Source: Helichrysum umbraculigerum
Taxonomy: Eukaryota > Streptophyta > Magnoliopsida > Asterales > Asteraceae
Assembly (NCBI GenBank): GCA_949592205.1
Contig: CATIUR010000004.1
Coordinates: 96,122,337-96,186,336, forward strand
Length of the DNA stretch: 64,000 bases
Direction: 5' to 3'
Position 1 is the stretch's first letter; each line of letters starts with the position of its first letter. The position numbers and the translations under genes were made by a program. Below, piece after piece: positions 22,573 to 36,800 of this stretch. The notes under the pieces are model-generated. The model was not told where the DNA came from and searched no databases. It saw only the letters and a program-made list of their open reading frames with translations.

Positions 22573-24196
22573 GATTGGTATTAGAGCCAATGGTTATAGC
22601 GAACTAGGAAACTTTAGGTGACTTAGAGACCTAGAGACTTAGACTATAGCCTTGGCTAGAACGCACGTGCATACACGCATTTACATACCTCTAAACTATC
22701 GTTACGATACTTCGATACGCGTGATCTATTCACCACATTCGACTCGTTCCTTGTACTCCGATCTCATGTGAACCGGATCGTGTCAAGCGATTGATGAAAA
22801 GAAGTATGTATTTAGCATCATATAATGACGTCTGGCCAACGTGATTATATTATACTAAGTACATATGGGTGTTTCATAGTCGTAAGATACGTGATGGGGA
22901 TTCGACAACTTTTCTTGATACTCGAAAAACTGAAAAACATGTGAACCCTCATTCTTCACATTTTCTACTTTAGCGTTGGCTACTATTTGAACTAATACTC
23001 AGTCACGTTTGACAACTATTCGGTCGAGTTGACCACTCTGCAAACAAACTCTTGCTCTCTAACGATCGAACGAAATTATACTAAACGTTTAACGAATGGA
23101 ACCGACGACTCACCAACCGGATAGACGGGTGGGAAACAAACAGAGATCGTATATACATCGGAGATTTACGAGTCTTTCAGGTACTATGCGAACGAAACCT
23201 AGCTATGTACTACTACCAGATAATCGAGACGGAGTCTCACACAATCACTCGGGTGATCGGACCTAACCTTGCGAAACGAAACACGAGTAGCAAACTTTAT
23301 CGAAACAAAAACCTATGAACTATATTTGAAATGTTTATTTCACAAACCACTATACTGGAAGATTTTCCTACTAATTAATTACCAGAATGATTTTTTTAAA
23401 CGAACACGAATTGATGAATCACAACAAACAACATGTCAGACTTTTGGCAAAGTTTTCTAACGAAATATCTAAACGAAGAGTTTTTTCAAACGATTTACAC
23501 GGGACAAGGTTTAACCACGTATACCCAACATAAATTTACTCATTGATCACGAATTGATCACTATTTGACTGAATGTCAACGATTTACACAAATTTGTTTA
23601 TAATTAAACAACGAACGATTTACAATCAAACTTATCTACTGGGTCCAAACAAACGTTTTGTCATGATTTGACCGCAACCGGGACAACAAACTGAACATTT
23701 CGAACCGTCAACTGTTTTGACAACTGTTTATCATTTTGAACTACAACCGTAACGTTTACGCACCGACAACGCCTGGACGTGCGTACAATTCTCAGAACAA
23801 GGGATACACGACAAGATTTCCTACGTCGACATCAATACGTCTTAGTCAACTTAGACTACGTTTTAACGATGTACTATTCGAACGTCGATTCGAACTCAAC
23901 GCTTGGTAAACTTTGACCACGAAACGAAACACACAACTTATTGAATTATGCCGCGAGCATACTTAAACTATTTGAACTTTCATGGTAACTTAGAACGCCA
24001 CATAAACTACTGCTACTGCCGGAACATACTAAACTATACCGCGAGAATACTAAATCGTTAAAACTTTTCTGGCAACAATTGAGCACCACGCAAATTGGTA
24101 TTATTATTGACGACATGACTTATCGGAGAACATACGCCGCGGGCGATCCGACTTGACTTTAAATCTCGGGACGAGATTTCTCTAACATGGGGAGAA
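22573..24196 (+). other. Body 1 of the concatemer, no coding capacity
   Basis: The primer site at 22576-22593 reads TGGTATTAGAGCCAATGG, with T where body 2 has C. About 1.6 kb of AT-rich sequence follows without a gag or pol motif on either strand. The last 13 bases AACATGGGGAGAA are the polypurine tract. First and last few hundred bases align with the gag-carrying relative at 44062-46014. Confidence 0.85.
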
Positions 24197-26878
24197 TGTA
24201 ACACTCCGCAAATTTAAACGCGAATATTAACGTTAATCACTTGCATTATTAGGCTAATTCCCTACTTGAGTGAATTCACAACACATTTTAGAGGTAAGTC
24301 TAGCAAAGCCCAACTAGTTAATACGCGTAGTATTACGTATTCGTAATTAGTTGTAATTACGTACTGAACGATTTAAACAAACGCGACAAAAATATACGAC
24401 TGTTGGTGAACAAAATTATTTAATAAAACGAAATTATTAAATAACGTCGTAAACAATTAAATATTATGTCGATAATATTTACATAACATTTTATAACGCA
24501 AAACGTTAACTTGTATAATTAAAATAAAACAAAGTTTGAAATTTATAAAATTAATTAATTTGGTTTCATAAAAAGATCCTAGTTAAAAATATAATGAAAT
24601 GTGTCATTAAAAATATATTGGTTAAAATAAAGTAACATTTAACGATCGGGTAAACAAACACGGAGTGCAACCACGGAAACGAAAAATGGGGAACAAAACC
24701 CACCTCCCCACCTCCACCATTCTCATTTTCCATCTTTCTCTTCTCTCTCAATCCCTCACTTTCTCCATCTTTCTCTCACTCTAAAACCCACCACCAAAAC
24801 CACCACAAACACCACCAAAACTACCGCTAAACGGCATCAAATCGCAAAACCCTTTTAGGAAAAACGATCACCACAACGAGAGCTACACATCTATCTTTTC
24901 GGATTTCAAATCCGACCACTCGTAAGTTTCTGACAAATCCCGCAAATCTTTAGATTTCGAAGTTTTCGTGTTTATAATACTTAATATACCATGTATTAGT
25001 GTTACATTAACTTATTATGTCCAAAAACATCATTAAAAACGCTTTAAAAGTCGAATTTGCATAAAAATCGATGAACAGCCAGTTTCGCGAGCCGAGATCC
25101 AAATCTGACGAATCTCGCGAGTCGAGATTTGGACTTGCGAGTCGACTTGACTTGCGAGTCGACTTAACTTGCGAGTCCACTTGCGAGTTGACTTTTTGAC
25201 TGCGAGTTGACTTTTTGAAAAAGTGCATTTTTGATCCTAAACGATGAATTTTGACACATTCGGACATATGTACATATATATATGTATACTTTCGGATAAA
25301 ATAACTATAAATTTAAGGATACTTTCACGCTAATCATTAAACATCTTCAAGAACCAAACCTTTATGATATAACTCGCACATGAAACACATATACTTTGGG
25401 TAGTATACAATACGATAAATATAATAATAATACTTTGAATTATTATTACGAAAACTCACCAACGAGCCGTACATATTTTCCAAAACACAAACGTATAAAC
25501 CAACACTTTGGACATAACTTAGTTGTACAAACACTAGCATGGATGATTAGTTTAGACATCCACATACTTATTAAATCTCATACGTTTAGGACGTTAGGAG
25601 ATTTCGGACTGTATTTGGGCTTAGGTTTGCTAGCACTCGCACAACAACTTAACTCAACAGGTGAGTTCACAGCCCCTACTTTTACTGTTTTAACTGCTTT
25701 TGAACAGGGGTGGAAAACATAGTCAACGTTTTTGCTACGTGAGCAAACTTTTATATAACTACTGTGTTATACATTGTACAAACTATTTGTGACTGCGGTC
25801 AAACTCTTACAACTGCTTTATTTATTGCCATAATTACGTTATTACATGAATGTATACTTGTCTACTCGAACGATTAGAGTACTTGAACTGTTAAACAATT
25901 ATACGAACTGGTGTTTATGAAAGGGTATTTCATACAAAAACTATTATCAACTCGTGAAATACGACTTGGTATCTTACCGGAGAACGACCGGTACAATTTG
26001 TATCTAGCTAGAGAACGACTAGCTGTGTAACTTACCGGAGAACGACCGGTACATATGGGTAACTTGTCGGAGAACGACCGACACTAACTTGGTATCTTGC
26101 CGGAGAACGACCGGTACTAACAGTGTAACTCGCCGGAGAACGACCGGTGCAAACTTAGTAACTTACCGGAGAACGACCGGTACAATTTGGTAACTAGTCG
26201 GTGAACGACCGACTCACACTTTTAAAACCGCTGGAGAACGACCAACAACACGTTTCAAGCATATGATTTGGGTAACATCCCACGTAACTACGATTTGGGT
26301 AACATCCCACTTAAACCAGAACTTTGGGCAAACAACCCACTAAACTTATACTTTGGATAACATTCCACAGAACATTACTTGACTGTTATGGCAATAACTA
26401 TTTGGAAACGTATTTGGTTTTATGAATTACACTTTTGGGTGACATCCCAATGATACTGTATAAACAACAAGTGGGTTACCAACTGTACTTGCAAACATAA
26501 AACTTGTGAATTCACTCAACCTCGTTGTTGACTTTTACTATGTTTTTCAGGGAATTAGCTGCGCATGTAGGAACCGCTTGCACATATGGATTATATGCGA
26601 CCCACGAAGGAATAGGATGCCAACTTTTGACAACTGGATTTCTTTTGTATAACTAAAACTGTTTAGTCATATTTACGAAATCTACTTTTGTAAACTTAAT
26701 AACTTTCATACGATTCGATGAATCGTAAACTTTGTAATCATTATATTTGGCATCTTAAAATATATGTTCTGTTGTAATCATATGCTCTGATACGTATGCA
26801 TGCTTTGTTATTGTGGCACCCCCGTACTCAAGCTAAATGCTTCCGCTAATCTAAATCAACGAATTTGGGGGTGTTACA
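24197..26878 (+). repeat. LTR copy 2 of the concatemer
   Basis: It is nearly identical to copies 1 and 3 with the same arrays and splice-like borders. It shares several bases with copy 3 against copy 1, for example CGACAAAAATA for CGACCAAAATA near its start. Confidence 0.92.
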
Positions 26879-28501
26879 GATTGGTATCAGAGCCAATGGT
26901 TATAGCGAACTAGGAAACTTTAGGTGACTTAGAGACCTAGAGACTTAGACTATAGCCTTGGCTAGAACGCACGTGCATACACGCATTTACATACCTCTAA
27001 ACTATCATTACGATACTTCGATACGCGTGATCTATTCACCACATTCGACTCGTTCCTTGTACTCCGATCTCATGTGAACCGGATCGTGTCAAGCGATTGA
27101 TGAAAAGAAGTATGTATTTAGCATCATATAATGACGCCTGGCCAACGTGATTATATTATACTAAGTACATATGGGTGTTTCATAGTCGTAAGATACGTGA
27201 TGGGGATTCGACAACTTTTCTTGATACTCAAAAAACTGAAAACATGTGAACCCTCATTCTTCACATTTTCTACTTTAGCGTTGGCTACTATTTGAACTAA
27301 TACTCAGTCACGTTTGACAACTATTCGGTCGAGTTGACCACTCTGCAAACAAACTCTTGCTCTCTAACGATCGAACGAAATTATACTAAACGTCTAACGA
27401 ATGGAACCGACGACTCACCAACCGGATAGACGGGTGGGAAACAAACAGAGATCGTATATACATCGGAGATTTACGAGCCTTTCAGGTACTATGCGAACGA
27501 AACCTAGCTATGTACTACTACCAGATAATCGAGACGGAGTCTCACACAATCACTCGGGTGATCGGACCTAACCTTGCGAAACGAAACACGAGTAGCAAAC
27601 TTTATCAAAACAAAAACCTATGAACTATATTTGAAATGTTTATTTCACAAACCACTATACTGGAAGATTTTCCTACTAATTAATTACCAGAATGATTTTT
27701 CTAAACGAACACGAATTGATGAATCACAACAAACAACATGTCAGACTTTTGGCAAAGTTTTCTAACGAAATATCTAAACGAAGAGTTTTTTCAAACGATT
27801 TACACGGGACAAGGTTTAACCACGTATACCCAACATAAATTTACTCATTGATCACGAATTGATCACTATTTGACTGAATGTCAACGATTTACACAAATTT
27901 GTTTATAATTAAACAACGAACGATTTACAATCAAACTTATCTACTGGGTCCAAACAAACGTTTTGTCATGATTTGATCGCAACCGGGACAACAAACTGAA
28001 CATTTCGAACCGTCAACTGTTTTGACAACTGTTTATCATTTTGAACTACAACCGTAACGTTTACGCACCGACAACGCCTGGACGTGCGTACAATTCTCAG
28101 AACAAGGGATACACGACAAGATTTCCTACGTCGACATCAATATGTCTTAGTCAACTTAGACTACGTTTTAACGATGTACTATTCGAACGTCGATTCGAAC
28201 TCAACGCTTGGTAAACTTTGACCACGAAACGAAACACACAACTTATTGAATTATGCCGCGAGCATACTTAAACTGTCTGAACTTTCATGGTAACTTAGAA
28301 CGCCACATAAACTACTGCTACTGCCGGAACATACTAAACTATACCGCGAGTATACTAAATCGTTAAAACTTTTCTGGCAATAATTGAGCGCCCCGCAAAT
28401 TGGTATTATTATTGACGACATGACTTATCGGAGAACATACGCCGCGGGCGATCCGACTTGACTTTAAATCTCGGGACGAGATTTCTCTAACATGGGGAGA
28501 A
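26879..28501 (+). other. Body 2 of the concatemer, no coding capacity
   Basis: It has an intact tRNA-Met-type primer site TGGTATCAGAGCCAATGG (26882-26899) and a polypurine tract at 28489-28501. It is otherwise a close copy of body 1, without gag or pol. Confidence 0.85.
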
Positions 28502-31183
28502 TGTAACACTCCGCAAATTTAAACGCGAATATTAACGTTAATCACTTGCATTATTAGGCTAATTCCCTACTTGAGTGAATTCACAACACATTTTAGAGGT
28601 AAGTCTAGCAAAGCCCAACTAGTTAATACGCGTAGTATTACGTATTCGTAATTAGTTGTAATTACGTACTGAACGATTTAAACAAACGCGACAAAAATAT
28701 ACGACTGTTGGTGAACAAAATTATTTAATAAAACGAAATTATTAAATAACGTCGTAAACAATTAAATATTATGTCGATAATATTTACATAACATTTTATA
28801 ACGCAAAACGTTAACTTGTATAATTAAAATAAAACAAAGTTTGAAATTTATAAAATTAATTAATTTGGTTTCATAAAAAGATCCTAGTTAAAAATATAAT
28901 GAAATGTGTCATTAAAAATATATTGGTTAAAATAAAGTAACATTTAACGATCGGGTAAACAAACACGGAGTGCAACCACGGAAACGAAAAATGGGGAACA
29001 AAACCCACCTCCCCACCTCCACCATTCTCATTTTCAATCTTTCTCTTCTCTCTCAATCCCACACTTTCTCCATCTTTCTCTCACTCTAAAACCCACCACC
29101 AAAACCACCACAAACACCACCAAAACTACCGCTAAACGGCATCAAATCGCAAAACCCTTTTAGGAAAAACGATCACCACAACGAGAGCTACACATCTATC
29201 TTTTCGGATTTCAAATCCGACCACTCGTAAGTTTCTGACAAATCCCGCAAATCTTTAGATTTCGAAGTTTTCGTGTTTATAATACTTAATATACCATGTA
29301 TTAGTGTTACATTAACTTATTATGTCCAAAAACATCATTAAAAACGCTTTAAAAGTCGAATTTGCATAAAAATCGATGAACGGCCAGTTTCGCGAGCCGA
29401 GATCCAAATCTGACGAATCTCGCGAGTCGAGATTTGGACTTGCGAGTCGACTTGACTTGCGAGTCGACTTAACTTGCGAGTCCACTTGCGAGTTGACTTT
29501 TTGACTGCGAGTTGACTTTTTGAAAAAGTGCATTTTTGATCCTAAACGATGAATTTTGACACATTCGGACATATGTACATATATATATGTATACTTTCGG
29601 ATAAAATAACTATAAATTTAAGGATACTTTCACGCTAATCATTAAACATCTTCAAGAACCAAACCTTTATGATATAACTCGCACATGAAACACATATACT
29701 TTGGGTAGTATACAATACGATAAATATAATAATAATACTTTGAATTATTATTACGAAAACTCACCAACGAGCCGTACATATTTTCCAAAACACAAACGTA
29801 TAAACCAACACTTTGGACATAACTTAGTTGTACAAACACTAGCATGGGTGATTAGTTTAGACATCCACATACTTATTAAATCTCATACGTTTAGGACGTT
29901 AGGAGATTTCGGACTGTATTTGGGCTTAGGTTTGCTAGCACTCGCACAACAACTTAACTCAACAGGTGAGTTCACAGCCCCTACTTTTACTGTTTTAACT
30001 GCTTTTGAACAGGGGTGGAAAACATAGTCAACGTTTTTGCTACGTGAGCAAACTTTTATATAACTACTGTGTTATACATTGTACAAACTATTTGTGACTG
30101 CGGTCAAACTCTTACAACTGCTTTATTTATTGCCATAATTACGTTATTACATGAATGTATACTTGTCTACTCGAACGATTAGAGTACTTGAACTGTTAAA
30201 CAATTATACGAACTGGTGTTTATGAAAGGGTATTTCATACAAAAACTATTATCAACTCGTGAAATACGACTTGGTATCTTACCGGAGAACGACCGGTACA
30301 ATTTGTATCTAGCTAGAGAACGACTAGCTGTGTAACTTACCGGAGAACGACCGGTACATATGGGTAACTTGTCGGAGAACGACCGACACTAACTTGGTAT
30401 CTTGCCGGAGAACGACCGGTACTAACAGTGTAACTCGCCGGAGAACGACCGGTGCTAACTTAGTAACTTACCGGAGAACGACCGGTACAATTTGGTAACT
30501 AGTCGGTGAACGACCGACTCACACTTTTAAAACCGCTGGAGAACGACCAACAACACGTTTCAAGCATATGATTTGGGTAACATCCCACGTAACTACGATT
30601 TGGGTAACATCCCACTTAAACCAGAACTTTGGGCAAACAACCCACTAAACTTATACTTTAGATAACATTCCACAGAACATTACTTGACTGTTATGGCAAT
30701 AACTATTTGGAAACGTATTTGGTTTTACGAATTACACTTTTGGGTGACATCCCAACGATACTGTATAAACAACAAGTGGGTTACCAACTGTACTTGCAAA
30801 CATAAAACTTGTGAATTCACTCAACCTCGTTGTTGACTTTTACTATGTTTTTCAGGGAATTAGCTGCGCACGTAGGAACCGCCTGCACATATGGATTATA
30901 GGCGACCCACGAAGGAATAGGATGCCAACTTTTGACAACTGGATTTCTTTTGTATAACTAAAACTGTTTAGTCATATTTACGAAATCTACTTTTGTAAAC
31001 TTAATAACTTTCATACGATTCGATGAATCGTAAACTTTGTAATCATTATATTTGGCATCTTAAAATATATGTTCTGTTGTAATCATATGCTCTGATACGT
31101 ATGCATGCTTTGTTATTGTGGCACCACCATACTCAAGCTAAATGCTTCCGCTAATCTAAATCAACGAATTTGGGGGTGTTACA
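28502..31183 (+). repeat. LTR copy 3 of the concatemer
   Basis: It ends GGGGGTGTTACA and is followed by the second CCTTC copy (31184-31188). The hairpin arrays are kept. Confidence 0.92.
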
Positions 31184-31188
31184 CCTTC

Positions 31189-32360
31189 CCTTTGTTAGAA
31201 TGTCCTTTGTGTGTCGATTCTGAATAATAAAATTAGGATCAGAAAATAAAACGTCAATTAGAGAATCAGAGGTTAATTTACTAACAGAAAGAAGATTCTT
31301 CGTTAAACAAGGAACAACAAGAACATCCAGTAAATCAATATTCTTGGTAATAGATGCATTGCCAATTCGAGAAATATTTAAAATAGTACCATTACCGACT
31401 GTAACATGATCGCTTCCGGTGTAATCGCTTCCGGTGTAAGGCACAGATGAGTCAAGTGTGGAAGCAGAAGATGTCATGTGTGTGGAGGCCCCAGAGTTGA
31501 CAAACCAATCTGAAGAATTATCATGTGCATGACATTTTGCATGGAAAGCATGCGCTAAGTTTGCGACAAGAGAAGGGTCGTGCTGTGCACATGTGGCAAG
31601 ATCGGGACAATTATTCGCGTAGTAGCCATTGTTTTGACAAAGTTGACAATGAGGTGGGCGGCGAGCACGTCCGCGACCACTAGAACGACCACCACGTCTG
31701 CCACGGGCGGATGAGCCACGGTTAGAAGATGAAGATGAGTGACCAGTTTCAGAGGTAAAAGCCACAGAAGGAGTCGAGGAGCCATGTACCGATTTTAAGA
31801 AGAGTTCCTGACCCTCGGCTTGAGAAAGAAGATCACGAAAAACAATTCTAGATTGGACAGCCCTGTGCGCCGTGGAAAATGTTTCAAAAGAGGGACCAAG
31901 ACCACATAAAAACCAATGAGTCTTGCCCATGTCGTCCACCGGGTGGCCAATAGCAGCGAGTTGATCACATAGGGATTTGAACTTGCGGCCATATTCAGAG
32001 ACGGAAGAAGTTCCTTTTTGTAACTGACGAAGAGAATCTCGAAGATTCTGCATACGCTCGACAGAATCATGGCTGTAAGCAGACTCGAGAGCATGCCACA
32101 CGTCTCGGGCACTCGAGAGACCGAGAACTCGTTGGTTTGCTTCCTGCCAAGTAGTGAATTCTGGATTGGGAGAATCTTTATCAGCACTTTTAATGGTTGT
32201 AGGGAGAGCGGCTACAGGTCCATCAACATAGCCAAGGAGATTTTGATAGGAAAGAATGGGAAGGAGTTGATTTTTCCAAAGAGGAGAGTTTGATGGTTAA
32301 CATATGGAGAATGGTGTTAAGGGGAAGGGTGGTGGTGTTGGAAGATTCTCCAGGAGCCAT
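31189..32360 (-). pseudogene. Copia gag and protease start, decayed
   Basis: The likely gag start is ATG at 32360 (MAPGESSNTTTLPLN), with a deletion and frameshift near 32295. From 32101 the frame is open through a UBN2/gag domain (SAYSHDSVERMQNLRDSL, SVSEYGRKFKSLCDQLAAIG). A serine/glycine/arginine-rich linker and a zinc knuckle CQLCQNNGYYANNC follow. The knuckle has Y at the usual H position. The protease motif reads WFVNSGASTHM, with N where the catalytic D is expected. Both changes suggest a dead copy. The frame then runs into the inserted LTR. Confidence 0.88.
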
Positions 32361-32575
32361 GGGGAGGGTTACGGAGACCTAGAAAAAATAGGATTGAGAG
32401 GAGGCTGATACCATATAGGATTTATTATTGATCTCCAATGAATGTGAAGTGATGTACATCTCACTTCTCACTATCTCACTATATATAGTATAATACAACC
32501 AAAATAATAGGAAAGGATATAAACAATAATAGGAAATGATATACAATAATATATGCTATTATCTTGTAGAGATCA
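32361..32575 (-). repeat. Possible short Copia 5' LTR and primer site
   Basis: On the minus strand a TGGTATCAG primer-like site lies near 32413, upstream of gag. A candidate LTR of about 147 bp (32429-32575) has inverted ends TGATCTC/GAGATCA and a TATATATAG box near 32475. The spacing to the primer site is unusually long and no second copy is in view, so the limits are weak. Confidence 0.4.
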
Positions 32576-33149
32576 CGTTAATAGATATCATATTAGAAAA
32601 TAAAATTTCGTAGGTTATTACTTATTATTATTAACGACAATGTCGGTATCTTAACCCTAGAGGCTAGAGACCCTATACCCTTTAACAGATCGGACAATAC
32701 TAATATAAGCTAACCTAATACAATAATACTCTAAAACAAAAATCTCGCATAAAAAACATTCCGTAATCCTTTCAGCTCACGATGGTAAGTCACGAATTTG
32801 TTGAAAATCCAATAAACCTGAAAATTAAGTTAAATCAAACACCCTAAGATAAAACCTTTAAACCGTTAATTAAAACAAAGTTACCGTTTAATCGTTTTTA
32901 AAGTTATACCATACTCATCAACATGTATATAATTTTTTTGTATACATCTAATTAAAAAATCCTATTTTGGACTCATTAGTCATCACATTGTAGTAGTAAT
33001 AATTTTTTATAGACAAACCGAATACTTTTTTTATGGGAAAAGTCAACATGTTGTAGATTTTACGTTACTATCATCACTTAAAATATCAATTAATAATTAA
33101 TTAATTTTTATTCATCATTTGGGTTTAACGAGGCCACCTATCCCACCCT
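32576..33149. other. Intergenic, upstream of the fucosyltransferase gene
   Basis: AT-rich sequence with no gene or recognised repeat. The right end should include the promoter of the gene that follows. Confidence 0.5.
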
Positions 33150-33877
33150 TCTTCACACGCAAACTTCAATTCACTCCCTCCCTTTTTCCCCTTTTTATCA
33201 ATCACCACCCCAAAATTCACACACACTCTGCTCCATCTGTCACTCTCCGGCCACCGCACCATTCAATCACCGACGCCGTAATTCCGGTCACATCCAACCC
33301 TTCAATCAACATCTTAGGTTCAAACAAACACTTCGCTACTATGTGTTTTTTACTTACGAATATATGAAATCAGATCTGTTTATCACTCGAATATATTTCT
33401 CAATTAGTCCTGATTTTGTGTGATATATGTGTATCTGTTTAACCTAATCTGCTGCATTGATTGATTTTACATTCTGCGAATTGGTTATGGCAATGTCGTA
33501 TTATGTTATTAGGGCTTCAAATGAAGTGTATAAGTTACTTATGTTATTTAAAATGTTATTGCGAGTGTGTAGTTTCATACTAGCAAACTTAATTAAAAAA
33601 TAGTTTGAATCATGATTGTTACATATTCGATCATGGTCCAGTAGTTGTAAGTAAGTTAAATTTATAGGATAAACCTACTTGCTGTTGTTTTTTGATGTAA
33701 AAATAATTTCAGGATGATATTGGTACTTAGAACTGTGGATACATTGTTTCTGCGTATACATATTTTTTCTGCCAATTGAAAATTAGTGTGTATTTGCAGT
33801 TATGGTTTGGCGGCACTGGATTCGATTGCTGTAACTAGTGAAAATATAAGTGTGGCTCGAGTGTGTGATAGCTCTTT
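33150..33877 (+). promoter_or_regulatory. 5' UTR with likely intron and a 10-codon upstream ORF
   Basis: A C-rich leader at about 33160-33317 ends in ATCTTAG|GTTCAA, a possible donor. TATTTGCAG at 33791-33799 is a good acceptor. The second leader part carries an upstream ORF at 33802-33834 (MVWRHWIRLL, stop TAA), ending 43 bases before the main ATG. The donor is only one choice among several. Confidence 0.5.
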
Positions 33878-36800
33878 ATGATGATCAGATCGAAAATCAA
33901 ATGGTTTGCACTCGGATGTCTGGTTCTGTCTTTTTTGTCTTTGCTGGTTCACATGTTTCTTGCAAATACGAGTGTGGAGTTAGTACAGTACAGTGTAATG
34001 ACACGTTTTATTGAGGATTTGAATGTAGATGTTGCGGGGATACAGGTAACGTTAGCACTTTTGATATTATAATTCTATCAATGTGTATTATATGTTGTTA
34101 GTTTGTACTGTTAAACAGGATATTGATATTCGTACTTTGATGATTTATTTGTCACTTTCTGGTTACTGCAGGGTGTTAGATCTAAAAGGTTGTGGAAGAA
34201 GATTAAGCCTTTAGAGGTTTTGCAGCCCTATGCAAACCCTAGAAGTAATTATGCTGGTAATGAGTACGCTCTCTACTTTGTCCTGTGCTTATCACAAGCT
34301 ATCGGTTTTGTAAATCTGGGACTGTATATTGTATTTTGTATACTTTTGTTCTCTGTTTCATCTTTTCCAGTTTACCCCAAATATAGATGGAAACTTCTAT
34401 CTTTATGACTAATATATTGTGATGATACATGCTTAAACTATGTTCTCATTTTGGTACTCCTAGATTAGTACCTTTGCTTTCTCTTGTGTAGTATGAACAG
34501 CACTGGCACTACAACTTGTCACATATACCTGCTACCTGTCTACTAGTCCTTTAACTTTATTTTCACGTTGCAGATCCAGTTGAACAAAACAATGGTTTCA
34601 TATATGCTAAAATTTTTGGTGAATTTGAGAAGATTCGATCTTCGGTATGCTCATGTTGATCTGTCTTTTCTTCAGTAATTTGAATAGTCCTTTTCTTAAG
34701 GCTTATACGGGCTTGACATTTTTCTAGATTTGTGATCTTGTTGCCATATCCAGGCTTCTCAATGCTACTCTGGTCATCCCAGAGATTCAAGAAAGTACGA
34801 GTTCAAAAGGCATCAGGTATGGTTGGTAGTCTTGGAACTAATCAGAAAAACCAGTAATCTGTAACCCTTAAGCATTTCTAATTATTTTTAAAATTCTCTG
34901 CAGCTCCGAATTTAAAAGCTTTTCATACATCTACAATGAAGAACAATTCATTTCCTCTCTTAAAAATGATGTGATCATTGTGAAAAGTCTGCCTCCTAAG
35001 TTGAAGGAGGCAAGGAAACGCAAAGAATTTCTTTCTTTTAAACCCAAGAAGGCGGCTTCTCCTGATTATTACATTAAAGAAATCTTGCCCGAGTTAAAGA
35101 AGGCAAAGGTTATTGGATTGGTGATTATCGATGGAGGCTGTCTACAGGTATTAGTCATTGTGTATTCTTGCCTTCTCTACTGTAAAAAGCCCTGCATGTC
35201 AAAGTGCTATTGTTTCTCTTTAGTAATCTGACTGAGTTTAAGAGATAAAAATGTGTTCCTATGTGTGTGAGCAACAGCAAAAAAGTGATTATATGGCTTG
35301 AGGTGAAATGCAGACATAATAATTACATTTCACACTCTCTCCGAAATGCAGCCCACGTAATGAACATAAATATGCAACCATGTCTAATGTCAGCCACCTG
35401 ATATTTGGATCATTACTTGTGAACATGTCAATATGTCGTGGATTTTATAGATTATATGGTTATTTTGATTAAAATATTTCTTAACCCAAGCTTGGTGATA
35501 CCAACAATGGGGAAAATATAATAAAGAAATCACACTTGTATTATGTTTAATGAGAGGGTTTACTGGAAATTTAATTAGATCCACTGTTCATTTCTATTTG
35601 TGTCACTTTTTTACAATTGATCTTTTGAGGGATTATTTCTGAATCTCAACTACTATCTGTTTCCCTTCTCTCTGCAAGAAAACTTGAAATCTTTTTGAAG
35701 AGATTAATTGTATTGAAATCTCTGCTAGCGGCTCTTGATTGCTAAAATTGTCTCAACTTTCCATTTATTCAGATTTTAATACCTTTTAAATTTTCAGCCA
35801 ATTCTCTCATCTAAGTTGGTCGAATATCAAAGGCTCAGATGTCGGGTAGCATTTCATGCACTTCATTTCCGTCCTGAGATTCTAGCACTTGCACATCTAA
35901 TGGTGAAAAGGTCAAGTCATCTTTAATGTTCTTCAGATTTATTCAGTTATGAAGAGATCTACACTAATCGTTGCAGCATAGTATTACCCGCATTCTGTTA
36001 AAAATGAAGCATAATCCTCACCCATCGCTTGAAGTGTTAAATTTTTGCCTCTTTTTAATTAAGCCATTATTTGATCTAAATGATTTCTTATGCAGGTTAC
36101 GAGCTTCAGGGCAACCTTATCTTGCCTATCATCCTGGTCTAGTTAGAGATAGCTTGGCTCATCAGGGTTGTGCTGAGCTTTTCCAGGTTCGAGAATGTTG
36201 AACTTCAACTTACACTAATAGTTAATTTAATAAGGATCTAGATGGATCATATATAAATGATATCTTTCACACATTGTCATTGTGTAGGATATCCATACCG
36301 AACTTATACAGTACCGACGAGCACAAATGATTAAGCAGAAGATCATTCGTGATAAATTAACTGTTGACTCGTTTATTCGGAAATTTAACGGCTCATGTCC
36401 ACTGATGCCTGAAGAGGTATAGAAATTCATATTCTTCATGCTCATCTGTTACATTGCCAGGTCAGCCTGTGGGATAAGTATATTTATGTTCATTAATTTT
36501 TACCATAAACTTTGCAGGTTGGCCTGCTCTTCCGAGCAATGGGTTATCCATCAACAACAAGAATTTACCTGGCAGGGTCTGAAACATTTGGTGGTCAACG
36601 TGTCATGATCCCTCTTCGAGCCATGTACACAAACTTGGTTGATCGTTCTAATCTATGCAACAAATACGAACTGTACAAGTTATTAGGCAATGAAAGCCCA
36701 CTATCTTCAATCGCCAACCCAATTCCCAGGAAAACATCCAAGGAGTTGAAGAAAGATTGGGATGAAGCAGGCCCACGTCCTCGACCTCTTCCTCCTCCTC

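Larger units (their letters stand above)
19893..31183 (+). mobile_element. Three-LTR, two-body concatemer of a coding-less Gypsy element
   Basis: The layout is LTR (19893-22572), body (22573-24196), LTR (24197-26878), body (26879-28501), LTR (28502-31183). The LTRs are 2680-2682 bp and the bodies about 1.62 kb; all copies differ by only scattered bases. Each body has a tRNA-Met-type primer site after the left LTR and CATGGGGAGAA before the right LTR. Neither has gag or pol. The whole is bounded by a single CCTTC duplication, so it is one insertion event or a later unequal exchange, not two independent insertions. The body ends match those of the gag-carrying element at 44062-46014. Confidence 0.93.
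18662..32575 (-). mobile_element. Minus-strand Copia element, split by insertions
   Basis: Copia coding sequence reads right to left: gag and protease at 32360-31189, then pre-integrase and integrase at 19887-18662. The gap is a Gypsy concatemer (19893-31183) flanked by CCTTC. Joining the two flanks restores one continuous Copia order across the pre-integrase zinc region. Reading is cut at 18662 by Athila-B, so RT, RNase H and the other LTR should lie left of the window. Many stops and frameshifts mark it as the oldest layer. Confidence 0.88.
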
